NCBI GenBank assembly: GCA_026874595.1
Contig: CM049308.1
Coordinates: forward strand, 14,773,501 to 14,837,500
Origin: Sipunculus nudus
Taxonomy: Eukaryota; Annelida; Sipuncula; Golfingiida; Sipunculidae
Reading direction: 5' to 3'
Length of the DNA stretch: 64,000 bases
Part shown: positions 1-11,390 of the stretch, in pieces
Numbering within the stretch: the stretch's first letter is position 1
How the letters are laid out: each line of letters opens with the position of its first letter
Notes under the pieces: model-generated
Told to the model about the DNA's origin: nothing
The model's database searches: none
Seen by the model: the letters and a program-made list of their open reading frames with translations, nothing else
Translations under genes and position numbers: made by a program

Positions 1-2089
1 AAATCTTCTAAGAATTCATAAAAATCACAAAAAAAGTATAGTGCTTTCTCAAATGTCTTGTAGAGCTGATATAGGAAGTATAAAATATCCCATATAGACA
101 AGAAAATAAATACCTCCAGCGGAAACTAAAGGAAAACTTATGAGGACACAGGGCCTACAGAAGCAGTGAATACGTCATTTTATGTGATAATCATCATATA
201 TCCCGTTCAAGTGACCATTTTATCGCCCAATCGTGACAGGAAATCTCCACCTCTGCCAGAGGTCGGATAATTACACATGATTGCATGGGAGGAATAAATA
301 GTTAAACTGTAAGAAATTAGCCTTTTAACGAACCTACGATTGCTGTGTGACTCCTACTTGGACACGGGAGTGAAACTGTAAATACAGCTAAAGACATTTC
401 GAAAACCCTCATGGTTGTCCCTCCAGCAATATACTGGACGATAAGACCTAATAAATTCTGACTCTGGTGGGTGCTGCACACAAGAAAACACGGAAGAATA
501 TCCGTCGCGTCTGGTCTTATTTCATTATTTATCGCCTTTACGCCTCCGATGGTTTCGTATTTAATAGCAATGTCGATCCTTTACAAACGTCGTCTGTTGG
601 AAGAAAGGCATGTTTGATGAAGGAAAACGTTACCTATACTTTTTATTTTCCTTTCTGTCTATCAAGATATCTTGCGAAACCTATTACAGTCACAAGTCAG
701 GAGAAAAATTCCTTATTTCTTTGTCTCTTTCCTGTAATTCCATAATTTTCTTTCATCTTCTAATGATCCACTACGCTGTTACGTTTGGTATTAACCAAAA
801 TCTATGTGTTAAATATATTCATATAATAGATTTTTTTAATGTTTTTTTTAAAGAATAGAAATGTTTCTTTTGACTTTTTCGTTAAGATTTGAAAATGTCA
901 CGTGGGTTATGGCGGTAGATATTGTAGTAGGGGGTTTAGGTTTCAAAGAGAGTATGTTTTTATATATCTAAAAATAGATAAAACTTCAATAGAATACTCA
1001 CCTACCATCTGGTATATCCAACATAACACAAGCAGACTTTTTTGCTGTATTCAATTTATATCAATTTTGGAATACAGCTGACGACATTGAGTCCGTTATG
1101 TGGCATCGCTTTGATCTAAAAGACAGAAGACATTTTCTGGGGAACAATGCATTTATCAAACTAGTACAGTATTGTCGTTTCGTAGACTTACATTGTTCTT
1201 AGTCCTCTCCTATAGGTTTGGATTTTGTTTGGATTTTTTTCACAGATACATTTAGCGTCTGTAAAAGAACTTTGTGGTGTGAAGAGTCATTAGTCTTACA
1301 TGTTCTTTTTAAAAGATTTCGCTCTGATGATCGATGTAGACTTTAACAGTTATGACATACGAAAAGGAAAAGTGTTGACGCTATACTTAAAGGAAGCTTT
1401 CATCATTCATCAATTTACCTATATGGCTACTATGAACTCAGCGATGTGTCCATTAAAGTAATCTGTTTAGATTTTCTTATCATATAGTCATGGTCACTCT
1501 CTTCAACATTTGCATGACGATCTACTGTAAAGTAGCCGCTTTGGGTGTTGTGTAACCATACCAGAGATCATCATATGTCGCAAAGAGGATTAAGGTATAG
1601 GCATAATTAACCACGATGAAACCAAGCCCATTCCTTGTGAAATAATTTTGGTAATTCATTAAAATCAGTATCTATTTTTTTACATCTCAACCTTTCTGTT
1701 AAGTTGCCGCTTTTGGTGTTGGTTACCATACCGGCGATAATAACCAGTTCGACCAACACCAACATTCGGTGAAAGACAATCGAAATAAGAATTCATTTAT
1801 TCAACCTATATATTATGTTAACGTCAGGGATATCCAAACTGGTTTAAATTTGGTATTTCCATGCCATTGTTTTTGTCGTCGTTGGTTGGTTGTCATTTGT
1901 AGGTTTGTTTGTTAGCTGATTTTCTGAAAAGATATGAAATTTATGATTTCCACAATCACGGAGTGATGATTTCCAGAACCACGGAGTCTGTGTACCGGGA
2001 GACATTTTCTGTTTAATACGTAAAACTTTGGTTAGAGGCATACATGTAGTCTGTGACTACTTTCTAACTTTAGCTTCTCTTTCTTGCAG
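1..2089. other. Region upstream of GPB5, no coding gene seen
   Basis: AT-rich sequence with only short open frames that show no recognisable domain. It should hold the GPB5 promoter and probably a non-coding first exon, because the first coding exon begins at a splice acceptor at about 2088-2089. The 5' exon itself could not be located by eye. One diverged direct repeat lies at 1525-1570 and 1694-1739. Confidence 0.6.
1525..1739 (+). repeat. Diverged direct repeat pair upstream of GPB5
   Basis: The stretches 1525-1570 and 1694-1739 share the pattern AAGTnGCCGCTTTnGGTGTTG followed by ACCATACC, about 169 bp apart. Shortly after the second copy, ACCAACACC runs as an inverted echo of GGTGTTGGT. 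The repeat is recognisable but imperfect; its role is unknown. Confidence 0.6.
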
Positions 2090-2096
2090 AGCCAGC
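2081..2096 (+). promoter_or_regulatory. GPB5: Splice acceptor and start context of GPB5 coding exon 1
   Basis: A pyrimidine-rich tract with a CTAAC-like branch sequence leads to TTCTTGCAG ending at 2089. Only seven 5'-UTR bases then precede the ATG at 2097. This implies an upstream non-coding exon. If transcription instead started inside this region, the same ATG would still be used. Confidence 0.7.
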
Positions 2097-4260
2097 ATGG
2101 TCCAGCCCACGGCAGTTTCGAGTCTGCTGTTACTTCTCAGCGTCTGTCTGGTGTCAGAGGGAGACGCCTACTATTTCAACCCGGCCAGACTTCTTGGCTG
2201 TATGCGACGAGAATACACGTACGAGCACGAACACAGAGAGATACTTCCCAATGGCGAAGAGGTCTACTGTAAGCTTCCCGTCACTGTGGACTCCTGCTTC
2301 GGACGCTGTGATACCAGCGAGGTAGGTATTTAATACATAATTCGGAAGACTGCACTTACATCTAAGCATTCAGTAATAAAGTGCATAAAAGGTATCCTGC
2401 ACAATTAACTCGCTCAGCGCTTTATTCGTTCTTTAACTACATCCAGTTAGTCCGTGCTTTCTGATCACTGTTTGCTGAGTAACGCCACCAGGGACGTTGG
2501 CACAGTTCCAAGAATATTCCGACCAATGAGAGCGGAGCATATCAGTCAATGTCCAGGTCAGACCCGGGCTCTAATTGGTCGGAAAACTCGCGGCACTTTG
2601 AATACTTCCCATGTGGTAATACTCAGCAAACCGTAGAAAAGGAAGCAGCGGTTATGTAGAAGGAATTGTAGAACGAAATTATAGAGACTACTACATGAGT
2701 TAAATATTCTTTAGCGAAGCATGTTGACTCACAAGCAGTCGCCTAATCATAAGTGATATTTTCAGTGGCATTTCAGTATTGTCTTCAGTCCGAAAGTAAA
2801 AAATTACACCTCACCCTCCTTTAATCTGGTTAATGTGTGCCTTTCAATTTCAGCGTCTTAGAACCATGGGATAAAATAGCGCAGGGAACCAGTCTACGCA
2901 TATTATCGATCAGAATCTCATTGTTAACACGTCTAAGCCACTTGCATTCGATGATCGACATTAACGAGTCCGACTCGCTTGCTTTAGTCTGTTCCACAAT
3001 TAAGACGTTAATAAATTTGTGTTGATCTTTTCTCAAACTCCATGATCAAATCCAAAAAGTAAGCTGATTGGGTAAATAAGGCATAACAGTAATTAAATAG
3101 AATTAACATTGTAAAATACTATAGTCAATATTAACAGCATCACTACCATTCTGATGAAGGCCAAGGTCAGTGGTTACATGGTCAGACAAGTACATTTTAA
3201 AAACTGCTGATTGGTTGATTAGTGTCATAAACCGAAAATATTCTGAAAAATGTAATTGTCTAAGTGAGGCTACTTTACCAAAGGAGACACTATGTCACTT
3301 GCCCACAAAATTCAGAAGAAACGGAGAGTTGTAAAATGTTAATGTTGGATTTTTTATGTAGTTTTGAATCTTATATTAAACCGTTATTTGCTCATCAGCT
3401 TCAGGGTGAAATTGTGTGAAAATATTCAAGTTTAAGAAAATAATCGCCAATTTTCAATGGCCGCCAATTATTGGAACAGACATCAGTAGGTTAATACAGG
3501 GTCTAATGATTCACTGATTTCATTAAATGAAGGCAGTACGTTATTGTAACTTTTGACATTTAAAGTCATAACGTATTGCGAATTAAAGAACAGATATATA
3601 AGTAACCAAAAGGTCACATATAAAATGATTTGTTCTATGTCTAACAAAAGTTCTTCTTAACCGCCTATTAATTCTCGGAAGTAAAGTAGAAAAGATTGAA
3701 TATTCCGGGCAGCATCTGCTCAGAGTCTGTCTTGCAGTAATAACCTTCCATTTCAGTATAGATATAATAAGTCTGAGTTACTCAGTGTACAATTTATAAG
3801 CAGCTGCAGACAGCATAATGATTAGTTGGAAAGGTAGTGGATTCCCTTCAGACAAGACTGATACTTCTTGAGCCATCATTAAAGAAATATCTGCCACTTT
3901 AATAGGCAGAAGCCCTTTTGTGTCTTAAAATTAGGCAAAGATACATTTGTACCCTCTTAAACGCTCCGTATTATACCCGTGCATATAAGCTGTTGTATAG
4001 GTTCATGTGCAATGGCATTTTTGAGGAAAAATAAATGTTGACAAGCCTGCATGTCTCTGCTATCGAACTCGGGTGATTATTTTTTAAAGAGCATACAGAT
4101 AGAGAAAGAGAGGGAGTCAGAGATAGAGACAGAGATAGATACAGAGAAAAAAAGACAATGACAGACAGAGAGAGACAAACAGACAGTGGCAGACACAGAG
4201 AGACACAGACAGACAAAGGGATATAGAGAGAGAAAGATAGACAGAGTGAAACAAAAACTG

Positions 4261-4327
<67 letters not shown>

Positions 4328-4775
4328 GAGAGAGAAATCGCTGCACGCACATGACCACCTGTGTTTGCATATATAAAAAGTGTCTTATAAATCACATCTT
4401 TGGAACCAGTCATTGCGCCACCTATATTGTACTTAATACAGCTGTAATGAAATTATCGATATTGTTTTTGATCAGTTTGTTTCATTTTACGATCATGGCT
4501 CAGCATGGCGAGGGAGGACTGCATTCCCTCAGAAAGCAGATTTCTAGTTTCCTTATGTTACCTTTATTTCGTTTCAGATACCTGACTGGAAGGTTCCTTA
4601 CAAGATAAGTCACCACCCGGTGTGTACTTACGGCGGCAAAACGGCCCGACAGGTCGTACTCCGCGGGTGTGATCCACGAATTCAAGACCCCGTGATCACG
4701 GTATTTGATGCGACGTTATGCGGCTGTCGACCATGTTCCGGTGACGATACAAGCTGCGAAAACCTCAACGGTTGA
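2097..4775 (+). CDS. GPB5: Glycoprotein hormone beta-5 (thyrostimulin beta subunit), join 2097-2321 and 4578-4775
   Basis: Joining the two exons gives a 140-residue secreted hormone subunit. Residues 1 to about 24 form a hydrophobic signal peptide (a Leu run at 10-14). The mature part carries all ten cysteines of the GPB5 cystine knot at 35, 58, 67, 71, 91, 106, 123, 125, 128 and 135. The CFGRCDTSE motif resembles the family CWGRC motif, and PVCTYGG and the C-x-C-x2-C tail also fit. GPB5 normally pairs with GPA2 to activate an LGR1/TSHR-type receptor. The start ATG has A at -3 and G at +4. An earlier in-frame ATG at 2028 lies before the splice acceptor and is excluded. The intron is phase 0, falling just after GRCDTSE. 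The loop between the first two cysteines is 22 residues, longer than in vertebrate GPB5. No N-glycosylation sequon is visible. Family assignment is strong; partner and receptor are inferred from family knowledge. Confidence 0.93.
4095..4335 (+). repeat. GA/ACAG purine-rich microsatellite in GPB5 intron
   Basis: A long purine tract moves from mixed AGAG/ACAG into pure (GA)n at 4264-4320 and then GA with single T interruptions. On the minus strand it produces artificial Ser/Leu-rich reading frames. Long mirror-symmetric purine tracts of this sort can form triplex (H-DNA). Confidence 0.95.
4505..4547 (+). mobile_element. Helitron-like family 1, 3' terminus only
   Basis: The stretch matches the last ~40 bp of family 1: a partly decayed hairpin whose left arm is TGCATTC, then CAGATTTCTAG with CTAG at 4544-4547 followed by T. 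The rest of the element is not recognisable upstream. The terminus lies directly against the polypyrimidine tract of the GPB5 exon-2 acceptor. Confidence 0.7.
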
Positions 4776-4790
4776 AAAAAAAGTGGGACA

Positions 4791-4796
4791 AATAAA
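4791..4796 (+). promoter_or_regulatory. GPB5: Polyadenylation signal AATAAA of GPB5
   Basis: A canonical AATAAA lies 15 bp after the GPB5 stop codon, which would give a very short 3' UTR. No other equally clear signal was noticed in the next few hundred bases, but a longer isoform cannot be excluded. Confidence 0.65.
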
Positions 4797-6107
4797 ATCT
4801 GATTCATCCGTCATCTGATCAGTTATCAACCATTCACCCAACAAGGAAATAAGAATTACTCTTATTCAGCGTCTGTTCAGTTAATAAGCTTCATTTTTTA
4901 TTGTATATGTGTATTTAATATAAACACTTTACTAGACAGTATCTGTATATGAAATGCATAGACAGAGCGACGGTCGGCCTGGAAGGACACGTGGTCTCAC
5001 GTGACCTTCCTGGCTAACGAATCGTTCAGATGCAGGATATATATTGTCTATCCAAGGAAGCCTTAACTGCTTATTACGAACGAACATTAGGTATATATTA
5101 AACACAGAAACAACACAACAACAGAGTTTAATTTTTAAAATAATTTGTTGTGGTATAACCATGGAAGAATAAGTTCTAGTATTGGATAAAAAAAATATCG
5201 CAAGAAACACCAAAAATGGGCCTTTTGCACGCGCATGCGCGTTATGACCGTTTGGTGTTCTGGTCTGTATTGGGAGTTATATGAAATGAAAATTACAAAG
5301 AATTAAGGTCTTCAAAAGAAACCTCTCGGTTACATTTACGGTAGAATATTTATGTTTATCATTTTTAAATATGACAAACAAGATCTATTTATCCATAGAG
5401 CAGACCCGAGCATTCGCTGTCATTCGTTGCAGGTGGCGCCACTGAGGTTCATAATTATGGTCTATTTGGAATTTGAATTTTGTAAAACCACTTATATACA
5501 ATACAAAACTCTGTTCTAACATGGGTATACCCACTGATTTTATTTATTCGTCGCTGAAAGGTGAATTGTAATGAACTTAAATGCACAGTGAGAACTTCAA
5601 TGCACAAAACCAGTACCTATGTTGTGCAGTTAATGCGTGGAAACCAGCCTGTTTGATTCAGACCACGTTTTCAGTAGCACAGGCGTCAAAGTTACTTAAT
5701 TAAACAATGTCATAAACGCTGATGTATTATGCCACTCGGCCACAAGTTCAAGTTATGGTATTTATAATATTTTCAAATAAGGTTCTACCATAACAAAGGA
5801 ATGTATAATCCTGTGCAATAAGATGTAGTATTTCAAACGTTTTGGGCAGGGGTAGTACAGAAGGAAAATAGTTTTTGGCTTCCTTTATAAATATAAATAT
5901 TTCAATATGCATAATTTAATTTCCATTACTGTAGAGTTCAGTACTGGATTATTATTATAACCCTGACTGGAAAACTTTGGTTAAGCCACATTCTTCCTAA
6001 GTGTCAAATATTCTATAATCTCATCAGCTGCCGGCCTATGTTACTTGTTATAACAATTTAATCTAGAAAACGATATTTTAAGGAATTCAAGCCTCTGCAA
6101 TATATTT
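4797..6107. other. Intergenic, nothing recognised
   Basis: AT-rich sequence downstream of GPB5. Open frames are short and carry no recognisable domain. GPA2, a frequent genomic neighbour of GPB5 in invertebrates, was looked for by its cysteine pattern and not seen. Confidence 0.5.
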
Positions 6108-6262
6108 GGGGGGGGGGGGGTACCAATTGTTGGTTGCTTCCCATTGACTTATTCGGCACAAATTCCCAGGTTCATTCGTACCTGAATTCGGATCATGTGC
6201 CGGATCATGTGAACAAACACACACACACGAACAGAGATGAACGCAGAACCTCCTGACTAAGG
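6108..6262 (-). mobile_element. Helitron-like family 1 fragment next to a poly-G run
   Basis: After a 13-base G run (6108-6120), the sequence 6121-6262 is the minus-strand 5' half of family 1. It shows the GTTTGTTCACATGATCC-type core, the (CA)n/(GT)n stretch, and the 5' motif reading in minus sense GCCTTAGTCAGGAGGTTCTG. The 3' hairpin and CTAG end are missing, apparently cut at the G run. Confidence 0.65.
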
Positions 6263-7418
6263 CAATATATCCCATTGCATTTTGTCGTCTACATGAGGTC
6301 AGATAGGCATGGAAAGAAAATGAACATAATTTGTATAATCTTAAGTCATAAAGTGAAGGTCAGTGCAAGAAATCAAGAAATCAAATATTGTGAACAATAA
6401 CATACAAGAAACGCGTCTTAATCCTAGTACTTTGTGTGTGGTTGGCATGATAACGACGAGAAGATTAGTCCAGTTAATAATGTGTTGACTTATACAAGTA
6501 TATATGTAAATGATTGTATTTGCTTTATGTCCATAAAATTTTCAGCTGTCATATACTAGTATTTCATCCTGTCTTATCGTCGTATCTCTTATCAGAACCA
6601 CAATACCTGACAGTGATATCTTTAAAATTTAAATAAATCCTGAGAGGCCTATTTGTATAGCTCACCTTAACGACGCATTTATTATTGGAAAAAATAATTC
6701 CTGAAATTTGGTAGATAAATTTAACTTTTCTGAAAAATCAGATTCAACTATATAAAGGCTCAATAAGAAACCTTTAACCCATGTGGTTCACTAAACAGTA
6801 TATAACTACCACCAGCTCTTTCAGATAAACATGTAATTAACAAATTACACGGGAATTTGGCAATGCGTACTGTTATGAAGATAAAATATTATATGATTGT
6901 TAAGTTTAGTTTTTTAGTTCACATTGTCGATTCATCGAACACTACCACCCACGACCTCTGTCATTTAATGGCTGGAGTGGTGGAGTTGCCGTTACAGAAT
7001 ACGCTGAATAAATCTCGTCTATTTCTACATCCACATATAAACGTGTCAGCTTTTGCTTGAAAACGGGCTGCTCAGCTGCAGGCATACTCGAGGGCCTTCA
7101 AGTGTCGTGCTGTATCTGATAAAAACCAGTGCTGTCTCTCCAGCAAGAAACCCTGTAAGCGGGAAAGAGTCATAGACTTGTCCATGCCCATTTATCAAAA
7201 GCGGTTAGAACTCCTCCCTGATTAATGAAACCTCCCCCACATACTCCACATAACATCGTACTGTACTCGTAAGAAACAAATTGGTCTGCTTTATTTATTA
7301 TTATGTTTATTATGCTTTATATATTCAGAGTATTATATTCGTCTACTTAACATGATGGTATGTACACGGAAGAACACAATATATACATATATATATGTAT
7401 AACACAATATATATATTG

Positions 7419-7451
<33 letters not shown>

Positions 7452-8435
7452 TATACTTCCATGTATACAGTAAATTCTCGTTGTCCGAAATCGCTTACGT
7501 CAAGTAATGTGTTTGTTTTAAAGTCAAAAGCTATACGTCCTTGCTATATTTAATCAGATTATTATTAAACAAACTAAATTAAAAAGGTAAAGTTGCAAAA
7601 CTACTAAAGTATCTACAGTTTGTGTCTAAGATGTCCTGTCTGTCTCTTCGAATTCGACATAACAAATTCATAATGAGTTTTGAGGCGATAAGAATAAATT
7701 AGTATTTATCAATCCATCACGTGGTGAAAATCAACACATATTTGCATATTTACTTAATATGGTGTCAGTAAAATTTCTTTCATCACACATTTCTTCATGT
7801 CCTACCTAATGCCAAAGTATTGGGGTAGAAATACCAAATTTGTAGATAAGTAGATACCCCCATCTTTTCTTGTTTATAAACAACACATATGCTAGAGCGA
7901 TCGTGTGCCCTGGCAGTATGGTGCTGTGTTGGGCGAGACCTGGGTTTCTGTAACATAACCAGGCAAGGTTTTGGTGTTAAACATCTGGGAGTACTGAAAT
8001 CGGCTGTTGCTGGTCGTGGTTAGTCATTTGACCTGGTCAGTGAACCTCACATAACGTGTGTTGTAACATTTGTCGGGTCACGTTCCTAGGGCTTTCTGTT
8101 TAGATTCGAGTTCAAACACGAGTTGAGAGAACGTGACAGCCTGACTTGTTGCCAAAGACCGCATCACGGATCCGTCTAAACACTTCCCAGTGCCAGGTGA
8201 AACATACAACTTTCGCTGGTGTCGGGTTAGAAAATTATATTACCATGCCGGACTATGTTGATTTAACTTAGCACGTATAAGTGCAAGGTCACGTTATGAA
8301 AATCCTTTATTTTGGACCATCCTTGATGCGCAGTTAGAATTTAACAACTTTTACCAACTTTTGTTATTTTTCATTTAATTGTTCTCTTCATGTTTATTCT
8401 CAGCTCATCTACTTATGATAATATTTAAGACACAT

Positions 8436-8500
<65 letters not shown>

Positions 8501-8991
8501 GTATATATATATTCTAAAACATCTTATCAATCTCAAGCTGTATCTCTTTCTCCAGCAACATATGTTATGTATCATATATTATACGTTAACTGTATTAACT
8601 GAATATTATTGAACGTAAGTAATATATGATGTATATGACTTATATATGTATATAAATATATATAACTATTTCATATATATGTATATATATATATATTTAA
8701 ATGATAATTTTGCCTGTCATTTCATTTATTGGACACAATGGAACATATATAAGATGTATTGCCGTGTATATTCGGAAAGCTAGCCCCTGTTGTATGTTTC
8801 TATGATGTCACTAGATCTCATTTGTCTGTAAAATGTCATACATGTTATGTAAGCGAAATGTGTTATGTAAATAAAAAGTATATCAGTTTTCAATATGCCT
8901 TCGCATTATATGAAATGAGCAACAGTTGTACGTGTAAATATACATCTTCCGGCTTTTAGAATATTCATAACAACTCTGAACATCTACCTGT
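6263..8991. other. Intergenic AT-rich region with AT microsatellites
   Basis: No gene recognised. Contains (AT)n-rich tracts at 7379-7456 (interrupted) and 8440-8495. Further interrupted TATATG tracts lie at 8640-8700. Confidence 0.5.
8440..8495. repeat. (AT)n microsatellite
   Basis: Uninterrupted AT dinucleotide run of about 55 bp, followed by a short ACACATGTATAT echo. Confidence 0.97.
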
Positions 8992-10561
8992 TTTTTTAGC
9001 TAAGCTCACTATAAGTCATCTGAAATATAGGTATGGCGCTTTGTCCGTCGTCCGTCCGGCCGTCGTGCCGTCAGGTCGCCGTTAGCAGGGAAAAAACGTA
9101 ACCGCTGACTCTAGAAGCCTGAAACTAATAATCGTGTGAGGTCCATAAAAAATGCCCTTGAAAACCTGAAATTAGATCACTGCGACCTATAACCTCCAAG
9201 CTATAAGGCTTTTAAGTACCCCCACGAATAATCAAAAATTTGATACAAAACCTTCAATATCTTGATAATTAATGCATGGATTGTCATGACTCTTGCCTTG
9301 AATATTGACCATGAATAAATTTGACAGTTCCCGAAAAGTGATGGCGTCATCTGTATTTTTTCTTATTACGAATATTTTTCATTTTTTTTTCTATAAAATG
9401 ACAACAATCATGTCGGTTTCTCAGCTGTGATTCCATCTAGTGTCCCAAAATCTGGTATGTTTATTGATCACAAGTGCATGCCCTATATAAATCACCCTGT
9501 CAGTCTGTCTATTCGTCCGCATGTCTGTCTGTCCATCCGTCCATCCTCACAAATTTGTTTCCAGATAAAAACTCCAGGTTGGATTGACATATGGATTTCA
9601 AACATGACTAACATATGGCCCACCACTAAAGAAAGAACCTGTAATTTTTTGGTCATGAGGTCAAAGGTCAAGGTCACAAGACTGATTTATTTAAGAAGAT
9701 TATAACTGCATTTTAAGTCAAACTTTCCATCTTGCACATTTACCTGACTTGGGGAGAGCATAAATGAATTTTGGGTCACAAAGGCAAAGGTCAAGATCAC
9801 AGGGGCCATCTGTTCACGAATTAGTTTCCAGGTGATAACTCCAGTTTAGTTTGTCATATTGGTTTCAAACTTAACTTATACACGGATCACTATTAAAGTA
9901 AGAACCCTTTCGATTTTGGGGTCCAAAGGTCATAGGTAAAGGTCACAGGACCATTTTCTTTAAAAGGAATGTGTGTGCATTTTAAGCCAAACTTTTCATC
10001 ACAAACCTTCCATCTTCAAGATATTACTCACCTGCCAATAGGGGAAGATTCTTTTCGATTTTGGGGTCATAGGGTCAAAGGTCAAGGTCACAGGGCCCAT
10101 CCATTTACAAATTGGTTTATTGGTGATAATTCTGAGTTGGATAGACAGATTGGCTTCAAACTTGATATATTTCTTAAGTAGAAAACATTTTGATTTTCAG
10201 GGTCCAGAGGTCAAAGGTGAATGTCTCAGGAGCCACACCTTTAAAATGGTTGTTGGTGCACTGTAAATCAAACTTTTCTTCGCAAACTTCCCATCTTTCA
10301 CACATGGCTTACTTGCCCAATTCGGAAGAAATCTGTAGATTTGGAGATTACCTGGTCAGAGGTCAAGGTCACTGGACCTTTTTTTTTAAAAAAAGATTAT
10401 TACAATAATCTAAATGCTGCAAGTTCAAAGATAATAAGTTCTCAGATTTTTTTTTATCCCATGGTCATTGGTTAAGGTCACAGTACTGTCATTCTGACAA
10501 AAAGCTTAAAAATATTCTTATAGACAAATTCAGCTGAGCGTCGAGACCCCTGGGTCCCTAG
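8992..10561 (+). mobile_element. Helitron-like family 3, tandem AGGTCA-bearing units
   Basis: The element starts near TTTAGCTAAGCTCAC, passes a CGTCCGTC-rich head (9045-9080), and then consists of about six diverged ~140-bp units. Each unit contains a phrase like GGTCAAAGGTCAAGGTCACAGG and often ACTCCAGTTTGG-like text. It ends with the hairpin GACCC-CT-GGGTC (10545-10556), one base, then CTAG at 10558-10561 followed by T. No protein is encoded. Hairpin plus CTAG|T is the Helitron-type 3' end. The 5' boundary is approximate. Confidence is high for a composite repeat and moderate for the Helitron class. Confidence 0.7.
9658..9676 (+). promoter_or_regulatory. AGGTCA cluster (DR1 plus DR0) inside family 3
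   Basis: Three perfect AGGTCA half-sites lie at 9658-9663, 9665-9670 and 9671-9676, a DR1 fused to a DR0. The layout repeats at 10072-10090 with the first site as GGGTCA, and degenerate versions occur at about 9785-9800, 9925-9945 and 10205-10220. AGGTCA is the core half-site of RXR, COUP-TF/HNF4, ERR and SF-1-type receptors. Binding here is inferred only. Confidence 0.55.
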
Positions 10562-10679
10562 TTAGGTTTTTTAATTGTACCAAATTGCAAGCCTACAACT
10601 TATGTTACCACACACCTGTTGTCCGAAGGAAAAAATTAACTGTGCAAATCATAGAGATAATGTAAAGTTATGAATTGCC

Positions 10680-11390
10680 ATGCTAGTCAGTTACTTAAAA
10701 AAAGGGGAGTGTAGACGGTTGACACTTTTTTTAAAAGACTGGATGTGTGACGGATCTCATACACCAGCTTTCGGGTACTCAGCCCCCTTCCTCAGGTGTG
10801 AATGGAGTCTTGTATCTGTTCCCAGTGGTGATCCGTTGACGAGGATTGTGGCGTTTGTTTGTGAGGCCCTTTGTTACAGAAGTGCCCGTGGATTAGTGAA
10901 TGGGATTGTCCAGGTATCAGGTGTCTGTATCCCAAACATTCAGACACCCACAAGACAACATTCACCCCCTGAGGACGGGGGCTCAGCACCTGTATAAGTC
11001 GGTATATGAGAACTGCCACACAGCTCGTCTTTTAAAAAGGTGTCCAGGCGAACTTGAAATTTACCTCCACAAATTAAGACTGGTGTGTTGAAACTACTCA
11101 AACCAATCATAAACATGATTAATCCTTATTTCTGGAGATATGGGACACGCTGGTAAATTTAAATATAATGTTTTCGGGTCACAATGACGAAATGTATAAT
11201 TCTTCTGGCTAAGTGAAAAATTACCGTTTGCTCCATTCAATCCGATTAACAAGGATTATGGCTTTGTTTGTAAGGCCTTTTGTTACAGAAGTGTCTGTGC
11301 TGGCTTATTTAGGGGATCGGTGGATTAGTGAATGGTATTTTCCAAGTATATATCAGGTGTCCGAGTCCCATCATTCATTGCTGGCGTGAT
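10680..11390 (+). repeat. Direct duplication of a ~120-bp sequence
   Basis: The sequence at 10834-10950 (phrases GAGGCCCTTTGTTACAGAAG, GGATTAGTGAATGG, CAGGTGTC) recurs at 11243-11385 with an internal insertion, about 409 bp apart. The open frames at 10680-10997 overlapping it resemble no known protein. It is probably part of an unclassified dispersed repeat. Confidence 0.6.

Larger units (their letters stand above)
2322..4577 (+). other. GPB5: GPB5 phase-0 intron (2,256 bp)
   Basis: The donor reads GAG|GTAGGT at 2321/2322 and the acceptor TTTCGTTTCAG ends at 4577, both close to consensus. The intron holds a (GA)n-rich purine tract at 4095-4335 and a Helitron-like 3' end at about 4505-4547, only 30 bp before the acceptor. 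No other exon was recognised inside it. Confidence 0.88.

Noticed and set aside
2028-2096. An earlier in-frame ATG for GPB5
   Set aside because: It precedes a good splice acceptor ending at 2089, and the leader it would add destroys the signal peptide. The ATG at 2097 has the better context.
4077-4413. Ser/Leu-rich minus-strand open frames
   Set aside because: They are direct translations of the (GA)n tract in the GPB5 intron; the same applies at 20053-20292 and 54304-54634.
9427-10408. Plus-strand open frames of 70-92 codons
   Set aside because: They lie inside the tandem units of family 3, change frame from unit to unit and match no protein.
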